Shown piece by piece: positions 25,720 through 32,302 of a DNA stretch of 35,772 nucleotides (position 1 is its first letter; every line of letters begins with the position of its first letter). A program made the translations under genes and the position numbers. Origin of the DNA: Nostocales cyanobacterium LEGE 11386 (lineage in GTDB: Bacteria > Cyanobacteriota > Cyanobacteriia > Cyanobacteriales > Nostocaceae). The notes under the pieces were generated by a model that ran no database searches, was not told the DNA's origin, and saw only the letters and a program-made list of their open reading frames with translations. The stretch is from positions 1 through 35,772 of the forward strand of contig JADEXK010000060.1 in NCBI GenBank assembly GCA_015207155.1. Direction: 5' to 3'.

Positions 25720-26457
25720 TCATGGGCATTGCCACGATTTTGTCTTTCTTGTACGCTTAAGCATGAAGCCAAAAGTCATAATCGTCCCTAAACCTAAAAT
25801 TAACGCTGGTTCAGGAACAGTTGTCGCCTCAACTGAAATACTAAAATAATTAGCTTCGGGGTTTGCTATATCAAACCATGTGATACCTCTGTCTATGCTG
25901 ACCAGAGCTTCACGAGCGCCATTTGCACCTTCTGGCGATTCATATATTCCCCAACCAACAAAATTTGTATTATTTAAATTCCCAGCATCAAAGAGTACAT
26001 TGGAGTTAGCATAGTTGAGAACAACATAATAGGTTTGGTTAGGATTTAAACTAGAGATTATGTTATCATCGAACGTAAAAGCAGTAAAAACTTCTGGCGG
26101 TAAAAGGGGGCTTTGAGGTATTGCATTTAGATTGGAAAGCGCACCTAATTCACCTACTACTGCTCTAGGAACACCGTCTATATCATCCCAAATTTGTACA
26201 GCAATATTCCCTTCTGGCATACCATAGCGAGTTAATTGAAGAGTTGCAGAGGTTATTGCATTATTATTACCTATCAGGATAGGTTGAGCGAAGCGTCGCG
26301 CATTATTTAGAGGAGTAATACTAAAATCAGGAGTTCCTTGCTCAAGAGTATTGTAAATTGTTGCTGCTTGTGCAAGAGATGTTTTATCAACCGCAGTTCC
26401 TAGAACCAATAAAGTTGTAGCTATTGCTAGTGTTTGAAATCGTTTTGAAATTTTCAT
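25720..26457 (-). CDS. PEP-CTERM exported protein, choice-of-anchor type
   Basis: A 245-residue secreted protein. It has an N-terminal signal peptide (basic MKISKR, hydrophobic core, cleavage near AQAA), then a beta-rich domain with motifs typical of the choice-of-anchor R group (ITSATLQLTRYG, VQIWDDIDGVPR, LNPNQTYYVVLNYAN) and a C-terminal VPEPALILGLGTI-x-membrane helix-KRTRK sorting signal. The frame is open from a TTG six codons earlier, but ATG 26457 is the better start. Function unknown; surface or sheath protein. It lies downstream of the PLP decarboxylase on the same strand after about 230 bases, so may have its own promoter. Confidence 0.85.
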   Translation of the reverse strand: MKISKRFQTLAIATTLLVLGTAVDKTSLAQAATIYNTLEQGTPDFSITPLNNARRFAQPILIGNNNAITSATLQLTRYGMPEGNIAVQIWDDIDGVPRAVVGELGALSNLNAIPQSPLLPPEVFTAFTFDDNIISSLNPNQTYYVVLNYANSNVLFDAGNLNNTNFVGWGIYESPEGANGAREALVSIDRGITWFDIANPEANYFSISVEATTVPEPALILGLGTIMTFGFMLKRTRKTKSWQCP

Positions 26458-26691
26458 CTGTTGTTTAATCCTCAATAGTTTAGCTAAAAACTTAATGTTA
26501 GTATTTGTTAAATTACCTGATTTCTTACATTACTGATTTGGAGTATAAATTAAAATCTTCGATGTGATTAAACAACGCTCCTTTATATCTTTTTACCTTT
26601 GCACGAAACAAACTCATATTATCAATCAGTAACGCCAAGTTTTTTTACTCAATAGCTGATGCAGTAAATTTAAATGTGTTTGGGTTGGCTT

Positions 26692-28146
26692 TCAATATAA
26701 GTCTTCTGTTGTTAGTAATTTCTGAGCTGTATTAACCAAACCTTCAAGCAGTGTTTGTAAGTGTTCTACTTGAGTAAGTGGATTCATAATAGTCACTCGT
26801 AAAGCCACAATTCCTCTTATAGGAGTAGCGGCAATAAATCCAAGACCTGAATGGTTGTAATGGTTATAAATTTTGCGATTAAGTGTATCAAGCATAGGCT
26901 CATCTATTGAAAAATTACCAATGTAGCGGAAGCAAAGTATATTACATTCTGGTCTATGAAGTGCCTCAAAATCATTGCGAGTCTCGATAGTTTCATAAAG
27001 TATTTCAGTAAGATGACAAAGATGCTCATACAGCACACCTAAGCCATCCGTACCATAGCGCTGAAGAGCAACCCATACTTTTAGAGCATCAGCACGTCGT
27101 GAAGCCATAAAACTACGTGTGTATTGATTCCATTTCTCTCGTTTATTACCTTTGTTCTCTTCAGATGAGGCAAAAGCATTTTCTAGATATTGTTCATTCT
27201 TAACAAGTAAGACACTAGCGGAGAGCGGCATTAACATCATTTTGTGAGGATCCCAAACCACAGAGTCTGCTTGCTCAATTCCACGAAGACGATAGCTATG
27301 TTTTTTAGAAAGGAGTGCAGAAGCACCGTGCGCACCATCTACATGAAACCAGACACCGTATGCACTACAAAGTTTTCCAATGGTAGAGAGGTCATCGAAA
27401 GCTCCAGTACCGCATCCTCCTGCTGTAGCCACAACTGCCATCACTTTAGTATTGGTCTGTGCTAACTCCCTTAGACGGGCAGCTAGTACATCGGTATCCA
27501 TTTGAGAATTACGCGAAGGAATAGTAATTGCACGTCGCTTTCCCAGACCGAGTTGCGCTACAGCACGAAATATAGTGTAGTGAGCATTCTCTGCACAAAG
27601 TACAACTGGTGCTTCTGCTCCAACGCCTTCTTGCCAAGAATCAGGTAATACAGCAGATCTTGCAGCAAGGAGAGCAGTGAAGTTAGCTTCGGTACCACCC
27701 GAAGTAAAAGTTCCTCCAGCGTTTTCTCCAAAACCAACTTTTTCTGCCAACCAGCGAATTAAGTGCATCTCTACTGGTGTTCCTGTAGGTGACATACAAA
27801 ATACGCGGGTTGATTGATTGAGAGCACCTATCAGTGACTCCATCCATACAGTTGCAGGTAGTGGCGGAGCTACGGGTACAGCCATGTACATGGGATGTAT
27901 AAGCCGATTGACATCTGGCAGTATGTCTTGAGCAATTTTTTCGATGACATCAGTTAAGGGTTGTCCTTCTCTTGGTAAGGGCTTATTAAAGCGAGATGCA
28001 ATTTCTTCTGCAGCAAGAGAAGTACACACTTTTTCTTTATCGCTAGTGAGATAGTCTATGATCAGATCGACAAATAAAGATGCTGCTTCTTTTGTCATAT
28101 CACTTTTGATTGCAGCGAGAGTTTCTTGAAGCAGATCTTCGTTCAT
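26692..28146 (-). CDS. Group II pyridoxal-phosphate-dependent decarboxylase
   Basis: A 484-residue fold-type I enzyme of the amino-acid decarboxylase group II family (glutamate, 2,4-diaminobutyrate, aromatic amino acid and cysteine-sulfinate decarboxylases). PLP-site elements are intact: TFTSGGTEAN (146-155), His189 stacking on the cofactor ring, Asp270 in HVDGAHG, and the Schiff-base Lys302 in WDPHKMM. The N-terminal region carries the family start HPMYMAVPVAPPLP. The substrate cannot be read from sequence with confidence. Neighbours: a 183-residue WH-motif protein and a Cys-rich mini-gene upstream on the same strand, with a 168-base gap. The region lacks HIP1 sites, unlike the rest of the window. 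Confidence 0.88.
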   Translation of the reverse strand: MNEDLLQETLAAIKSDMTKEAASLFVDLIIDYLTSDKEKVCTSLAAEEIASRFNKPLPREGQPLTDVIEKIAQDILPDVNRLIHPMYMAVPVAPPLPATVWMESLIGALNQSTRVFCMSPTGTPVEMHLIRWLAEKVGFGENAGGTFTSGGTEANFTALLAARSAVLPDSWQEGVGAEAPVVLCAENAHYTIFRAVAQLGLGKRRAITIPSRNSQMDTDVLAARLRELAQTNTKVMAVVATAGGCGTGAFDDLSTIGKLCSAYGVWFHVDGAHGASALLSKKHSYRLRGIEQADSVVWDPHKMMLMPLSASVLLVKNEQYLENAFASSEENKGNKREKWNQYTRSFMASRRADALKVWVALQRYGTDGLGVLYEHLCHLTEILYETIETRNDFEALHRPECNILCFRYIGNFSIDEPMLDTLNRKIYNHYNHSGLGFIAATPIRGIVALRVTIMNPLTQVEHLQTLLEGLVNTAQKLLTTEDLY

Positions 28147-28314
28147 AAATAATAAGTTTCTTCTTTTAAAATTAACTACTTAAGCTCAAAAAGTTTGTTT
28201 TTTTGCATTAAGAGTAAAGAATAATATAACTTTATGAATATAAATATGTAATGTTTATATATTCGAGTTTTATTACAATGTTACTCTATAGACTTTTGCT
28301 GTAAAAATAACAAA

Positions 28315-28866
28315 CTAACTCATGATAGATGATAGTCTAACGCTGGCTCTGACTCTAGTATCATAAGGAGAATAAGACCATCGCCAAATTTTCTTCATGT
28401 AGTCGTCTGTGTATTTTTCAAGATAATCTGAATACCACTTTATAAGTGTTTCTTCTCCTAATACGTCATAAATCAATTCGTACTGTGCAGCAAATATTTT
28501 CTCATTCCTGCTCATTACAAAATCTGGATTTTCTTCATATTCTCGAATCGTTTGTTCGTAGTGACTTTTCGGCGTAGGAAAATGGTGTACATAGTATCCA
28601 AAATATCTATCACAAAAATCATGATAATCTTTAGTAAAAAGAATAAATGTATGCCACATTTCATCAAGAAGTTTCGTTGATTGGCTGATTGCAAGTATAA
28701 TTGAACTATTCTTTAGTTCTTGATTATATGCACTTAGCCACAACCATTTTTTTGTTTCTTCAAAAATATCTTTAGCCTCACTAAAAGGTAAATCCCATGT
28801 TTCTATAAATCGGTTTACCACAGCATCACTTTGATAATTTTTTAACTCTTCTAATGTAGATTTCAT
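28315..28866 (-). CDS. GRDP-like protein with D-E-M-W-H and H-H motifs, function unknown
   Basis: A 183-residue soluble, mostly helical protein. Its centre carries LLDEMWHTFILFTKDYHDFC followed by DRYFGYYVHHFP, a pattern seen in a bacterial group related to plant glycine-rich-domain proteins (GRDP, DUF1399-type) where Asp/Glu, Trp-His and His-His are strongly kept. The spaced His and acidic residues look like a metal site, but no function is established. No signal peptide. Start ATG 28866 lacks a strong ribosome site. Directly upstream on the same strand lies a 26-codon Cys-rich gene, separated by two hairpins; the PLP decarboxylase follows. The surrounding DNA is very AT-rich. Confidence 0.65.
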   Translation of the reverse strand: MKSTLEELKNYQSDAVVNRFIETWDLPFSEAKDIFEETKKWLWLSAYNQELKNSSIILAISQSTKLLDEMWHTFILFTKDYHDFCDRYFGYYVHHFPTPKSHYEQTIREYEENPDFVMSRNEKIFAAQYELIYDVLGEETLIKWYSDYLEKYTDDYMKKIWRWSYSPYDTRVRASVRLSSIMS

Positions 28867-28891
28867 AAGTTTTTAACCGTTTTGTAGTTAA

Positions 28892-28920
28892 TTATAGGAG
28901 TCTAAAGTAAACTCCTATAA
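28892..28920 (-). terminator. Intercistronic hairpin 2
   Basis: A perfect 10-base stem (TTATAGGAGT at 28892-28901 and ACTCCTATAA at 28911-28920) with a 9-base loop. There is no T-run after it in either direction, so it is more likely a partial terminator or RNA-stabilising stem than a full intrinsic terminator. It lies between the mini-gene and the WH-motif gene. Confidence 0.45.
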
Positions 28921-28942
28921 TTCAAAAGTAGCAAAGGCTATC

Positions 28943-28962
28943 TTACCTTATAGTTAAGGTAA
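28943..28962 (-). terminator. Intercistronic hairpin 1
   Basis: A perfect 8-base stem (TTACCTTA at 28943-28950 and TAAGGTAA at 28955-28962) with a 4-base loop. It lies 24 bases after the mini-gene stop. With hairpin 2 it would shield or attenuate the transcript between the peptide gene and the enzyme genes. Confidence 0.45.
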
Positions 28963-28986
28963 TTAAACTCCTTTCCTTTCCTTCGT

Positions 28987-29067
28987 TTAAACAGGCACGT
29001 GGCAGCAAATGCAAGCGTTTACTACGTTATTTTTCAGAAGTTGAGCAATAAGAGCTTTCTTGTTCAT
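28987..29067 (-). CDS. Cys-rich 26-residue peptide, possible RiPP precursor or metal-binding peptide
   Basis: A mini-gene with a clear ribosome site (GGAG, on plus CTCC at 29074-29077) six bases before the ATG. The product starts with a basic, Leu/Ile/Val-rich helix-like segment (MNKKALIAQLLK) and ends with ACICCHVPV: three Cys, one His and a proline in the last eight residues. No similar family is known to me. Features that favour a real gene: an optimal ribosome site, a palindromic operator-like element just upstream, hairpins just downstream, and same-strand enzymes after it. Against: it is very short, so a chance frame cannot be excluded. A leader-plus-core peptide or a copper/zinc-binding peptide are both possible. 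Confidence 0.55.
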   Translation of the reverse strand: MNKKALIAQLLKNNVVNACICCHVPV

Positions 29068-29102
29068 TGTTTTCTCCATCAATTATTCAGAATTTGTTTT
29101 CG

Positions 29103-29130
29103 TATGAACATAAAATATTTAATGTTCATA
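29103..29130. promoter_or_regulatory. Operator-like 9-bp inverted repeat upstream of the mini-gene
   Basis: TATGAACAT (29103-29111) and ATGTTCATA (29122-29130) are perfect inverted arms about a 10-base AT spacer. It lies 36-63 bases upstream of the mini-gene start, where a promoter would be, and has the form of a site for a dimeric repressor. No regulator gene lies next to it. Confidence 0.55.
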
Positions 29131-29390
29131 CTTAAAAGTATTTAAACACAAAAATAAAAAAAATAATAGCTATCAGAAATGTTTATGGGCAGAGCAAACA
29201 TGATTTATTTTTATTATTAAATAAGTCATAAATTTATTAGCACCAAAAGCATTTTCGACCGTTATCGACATGAAAAAAGTCTGTAATTTACTTGAAATAA
29301 GGTAAATCTACAAATGAATATACTAACATTCAACTTAATTCAAACTCAATCCAGAAAGCATAAATATTCTTTATACTCTTTAAAGAGTAC

Positions 29391-29566
29391 AAAACTTACG
29401 CATTGACAGAAAAAAATAAATATGGGGTATGGATTCCAGGCATGAAATCTCTATTTTTCGGCACTTTTTAGGCGAGCGCTATTAAGTAAAAAATGCTTTA
29501 AAAAGCCTGAAACAACGTATTTGCTTTGATGCATAAGATAATAAATTTGTACAGTGCGTGAGTCCT
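29391..29566. mobile_element. Degenerate MITE with ACTTACGCA-type ends
   Basis: The left end AAAACTTACGCATTG and the right end, read inverted, AGGACTCACGCACTG match at 11 to 12 of 15 positions. AGAGTA occurs on both sides (29384-29389 and 29567-29572), one base off the left edge, which may be the target duplication. No coding capacity. The ends resemble a widespread Nostocales repeat. The imperfect ends suggest an old copy. Confidence 0.5.
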
Positions 29567-29897
29567 AGAGTAAATTTTTAATCTTTGATAGTAATTAAAC
29601 AACAAAGCAAAAATCTTAATTCTTTTATAGAAGAAATATATTTTTTTGTATTACTCTTATTATATTTATTTTTTATTTAAATAAAATTAAAAGCTATTTT
29701 TACCCAGTTAATATTGAGCTTTTAGTGTCTTTATGGCGTTGTTGCACGATTAGAAAAAATAGTAAATTATACCTCAGAAATATTTACTCTCAACCAAGAC
29801 CCTGACATCCTGACTATGAAAAAGAAAGCCAACTAAGTAGAACGACTTGAAAAAACCAAATTATGTAAAGTAATGTAAATTTACCGAATATCAGTTC

Positions 29898-29943
29898 GTA
29901 GTCAGGACTAAAGTCCTGATTTGAGAACTAAAGTTCTCACTAC
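29898..29943. repeat. Twin-hairpin interspersed repeat
   Basis: Two hairpins stand side by side: TCAGGACT/AGTCCTGA (29902-29919, 2-base loop) and GAGAACT/AGTTCTC (29923-29938, 2-base loop), enclosed by GTAGT/ACTAC (29898-29902, 29939-29943). This is a dispersed cyanobacterial repeat, probably inserted into the IS remnant that follows. Confidence 0.65.
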
Positions 29944-29960
29944 AAACCTTTAATTATTTA

Positions 29961-30068
29961 CCCGGTTCTACTTATCGAGTTCGTAATTGGCAGGAGTACA
30001 ATGCAGCGCTAAAGCTTCGAGGTAGTATTAGCATGTGGATAAATGAAGAATTCGAGCAATACTCTTGA
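29961..30068 (+). pseudogene. IS5-type transposase N-terminal fragment
   Basis: In-frame reading gives TYRVRNWQEYNAALKLRG, then SISMWINEEFEQYS and a TGA at 30066-30068. This is the Y-R-V-x-N-W-x-x-Y-N-x-A-L-x-x-R-G-S-x-x-x-W N-terminus of an IS5-group transposase. The start of the gene is broken by the twin-hairpin repeat, and the catalytic part is missing. Confidence 0.65.
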
Positions 30069-30134
30069 AAGGCACTCCCCCTTCAAATCAAAGTGCGTCA
30101 TAGCCAAATGCATCAATACCCACAGTTATTGACA

Positions 30135-30260
30135 TTACTCAACTTCAGTTTCTTCATCACCTTGCACAGTTTTGAGAACTGATTCCAGACGATAACCAGC
30201 CTCGCCCAGGTCTTCAAACACGCTATCAAATTGGGGATGGGTTGATGGAGAAAGTCTTTT
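30135..30260 (-). pseudogene. 3' end of an unidentified gene with acidic tail
   Basis: The minus strand holds an open end reading HPQFDSVFEDLGEAGYRLES, then VLKTVQGDEETEVE and TAA (30137-30135). It has no start of its own, a TGA lies upstream in frame, and its family is not recognised. The codon pattern looks protein-like. It may be the tail of a gene cut by the transposase fragment beside it. Confidence 0.35.
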
Positions 30261-30348
30261 GAGTCATGGCCCTTATCAGCAGCAAGCACTTTCAGGCGTT
30301 GATGGGGTCTACCAGGCTTATTCGTTTTGATTTTGATGCTGTCGAGTA
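30251..30348 (-). pseudogene. IS5-like transposase middle fragment
   Basis: Minus-strand reading gives KPGRPHQRLKVLAADKGHDS and KDF. The pattern G-R-P-x-x-R-x-K-V-L-A-A-D-K-G-Y/H-D-S is the second catalytic-Asp block of IS5-family DDE transposases. Neither end of the gene is present. It points opposite to the fragment at 29961, so two different insertions have decayed here. Confidence 0.6.
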
Positions 30349-30362
30349 CTCATATAATATGA

Positions 30363-31832
30363 TCAACAACGCCGTAACTGCGTTAACAAAACCACAATTT
30401 CATCCATTGCTTGGCGCACAACTCTAGCTGGCTGTTCAGAGTGATTGACAATCATACTGAAAGCCAAAGGCTGATAATTAGGGGCATTGATGTATCCTGA
30501 AAGAGAAACTGCACCCGTCATCGTGCCTGTTTTCGCTTGGACAATTCCCACAGCTGACGTATCACGCAAGCGATTCCTTAAAGTGCCACTAACACCCGCA
30601 ATCGGTAGGGAAGCTCGAAAAACTTCTGCTTGTGGTGATTTGGCCATCGCCTGTAAAGTTTGTACCAAAGCTTCTGGACTAATTAAATTTTTACGAGATA
30701 ACCCAGAACCATCTACCAATATGTAGCTTTTTGGGTCAACTCCCAATTGAGTTAAAGTATTCTTGACAACTTCCAACCCTGCATCAGCTGTAGTTTGATT
30801 ATTTTCGACTGGTTGTTTGATAGCTAAAGCCCTGAGTAAAGCCTCAGCATACAAATTATTACTATTTACATTTGTCTCCACTAACAACTCAGACAACGGC
30901 GGTGATTCAACTGCTGCTAGTTCTTGTTCATTTTTAACACCAGTACCGTTAGACATTTGTCTCACAGAAATGCCCGCAGCTACTAAACTCTGACGGAAGT
31001 GACGCAAAAAATTTTGCCTAGGATCAAAAACAGCTATGGCTGTGATGTCAGGTTGGGAATTTACAGCCAATTGCCCTTGAATCCGCAATACTGGCCCTTT
31101 TAAGTCACGCCTAACTGAAACTAACCCTGGTTGATCTTTTGGAGTAGTTACAGAAGTATTTTCCACTCGCCACTGATAAGCTTCGATAGGTTCAGCCCAT
31201 TTTAATTGCAATGGTTTTCCTATGGTTTGGGGCACAACTGTCAACACAGAAGCATTTTCATTCACAATTAAGCTGTTGACTGGTGCGCCATAATAAGCTG
31301 CTAAGTCTTCCCATTCCCAACTGGGATGAACAATTTCTCCTTGAAAATAACTATCGTCAGCAATCAACTGGTTAACTTGACTAATACCCTGTTCACGTAA
31401 CTGCTTGGCTAATACTTGCAGTTGAGGAACCTTTAAGCTGGGATCTCCTCTCCCAACTACACGCAAAACACCATCACCATCTTGATAAACAGAAGTACGA
31501 ATGCGAAAATTTGCCCCCAATTGCTGTAATGCTGCGGCTGTTGTCAACAATTTGGTGTTGGAAGCTGGAGTAAAGTATTTTTCGGCATCCTGATTGTAGA
31601 GAGTTTGGGCAGAAGCCAAATTTCTTACTAAAATTCCCCAACGTACCCGACTAAATTGAGGATGGTTTGTCACCGCATCTACTGCTGATTTGAGTTGGGC
31701 GGGGCAAATTGTTTTTGTGGTGGTTGTCGGTGTGACTGGTGTTTGTATTTGTGCTTTAACTGTTTGCTGGGTGACAGCGATTTGAGTACTAAGAAACAGC
31801 GACAGCAAGCTAACAGTAATTTTTTTAGACAT
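30363..31832 (-). CDS. dacB: D-alanyl-D-alanine carboxypeptidase/endopeptidase, PBP4 (S13) family
   Basis: A 489-residue periplasmic serine peptidase of family S13. A signal peptide occupies about residues 1-28. The active-site motifs are in order: S91-N-T-K94 (SxxK, catalytic serine and lysine), S-N-N in VNSNNLYAEALL, and K-T-G in QAKTGTM; the large insert domain between SxxK and SxN is typical of PBP4. It trims D-Ala from peptidoglycan stem peptides or cuts cross-links. GTG 31835 and ATG 31832 are adjacent possible starts; I use the ATG. It is the first clearly core gene to the right of the accessory region; the nearest HIP1 site I see on that side is at about 32,523. Confidence 0.93.
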   Translation of the reverse strand: MSKKITVSLLSLFLSTQIAVTQQTVKAQIQTPVTPTTTTKTICPAQLKSAVDAVTNHPQFSRVRWGILVRNLASAQTLYNQDAEKYFTPASNTKLLTTAAALQQLGANFRIRTSVYQDGDGVLRVVGRGDPSLKVPQLQVLAKQLREQGISQVNQLIADDSYFQGEIVHPSWEWEDLAAYYGAPVNSLIVNENASVLTVVPQTIGKPLQLKWAEPIEAYQWRVENTSVTTPKDQPGLVSVRRDLKGPVLRIQGQLAVNSQPDITAIAVFDPRQNFLRHFRQSLVAAGISVRQMSNGTGVKNEQELAAVESPPLSELLVETNVNSNNLYAEALLRALAIKQPVENNQTTADAGLEVVKNTLTQLGVDPKSYILVDGSGLSRKNLISPEALVQTLQAMAKSPQAEVFRASLPIAGVSGTLRNRLRDTSAVGIVQAKTGTMTGAVSLSGYINAPNYQPLAFSMIVNHSEQPARVVRQAMDEIVVLLTQLRRC

Positions 31833-31853
31833 CACTCAATTTAATTCGTAATA

Positions 31854-31958
31854 GAGCCTCCGGCAAGCTACGCGAACGTAGTTCGTAATTTTTAATTAGC
31901 TGACATCTTGCACCTAGCCCTGGCGATTAGAAAAGAGCCTCCGGCACGCTCCGCGAAC
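31854..31958. repeat. Dispersed GAGCCTCCGGCA repeats
   Basis: Two copies of GAGCCTCCGGCAMGCTMCGCGAAC type lie at 31854-31877 and 31935-31958, and an inverted related copy occurs at 34339-34361 upstream of ilvB. They are dispersed extragenic repeats in the spacer between dacB and the nested hairpin element. No gene is seen. Confidence 0.6.
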
Positions 31959-32047
31959 GCGGCTATACAAACTAAGTCCGCCTGCGCGGACTCACGGAAA
32001 ATCAAGGGTTTTAACCCGCGTAGGCGGGTTTGGCCTGTGTAGCCGCG
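31958..32047. repeat. 90-bp element with nested hairpins and terminal inverted repeats
   Basis: The ends CGCGGCTATACA (31958-31969) and TGTGTAGCCGCG (32036-32047) are inverted repeats with one mismatch. Inside are two hairpins, each with a 7-base stem and 4-base loop: AGTCCGC/GCGGACT (31975-31992) and AACCCGC/GCGGGTT (32013-32030). It has no coding capacity. It is a small non-autonomous element or an RNA structure; no clear target duplication was seen. Confidence 0.65.
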
Positions 32048-32218
32048 ACTTCCAGTCGCCTGGTGCAAGATATGAGATTAGCCAGATGAGTAAAGGGCTG
32101 GAAACTAGAGATTAGTATTTTACTCAGCACGGGCTATAAGCGCAGCTATGCCCGCAGGGCTTTACGCCCCGCTACCGCTAACAGCACTTTTTAAAGACAG
32201 TATAATTTTTCCCTAAGA

Positions 32219-32248
32219 CAAAAACGCAGAGGATTTGTTCCTCTGCGT
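32219..32248 (-). terminator. Rho-independent terminator of ilvB
   Basis: Read on the minus strand, ACGCAGAGGA (from 32248) and TCCTCTGCGT (to 32224) form a perfect 10-base stem with a 5-base loop, followed at once by TTTTTG. It lies 55 bases after the ilvB stop, in the right direction. It is the only textbook intrinsic terminator I found in the window. Confidence 0.85.
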
Positions 32249-32302
32249 ACAAGTGCAGTTGGGGTTAGCTCATCCCCAAAATGCCTTTAAGTTCATCAGG
32301 AT

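Larger units (their letters stand above)
29131..30362. other. Intergenic graveyard of mobile-element fragments
   Basis: About 1.2 kb without an intact gene. It holds a degenerate MITE (29391-29566), a twin hairpin repeat (29898-29943), an IS5-type transposase fragment on plus (29961-30068), an unrelated acidic frame end on minus (30135-30260) and another transposase fragment on minus (30251-30348), each entered separately. The rest is AT-rich and featureless. Confidence 0.6.

Noticed and set aside
25581..25760. 59-codon frame reading IPILYEDAPNYVKPLFWSHI
   Set aside because: It looks protein-like, but it overlaps the end of the convergent PEP-CTERM gene, lacks a ribosome site, and I cannot name its family.
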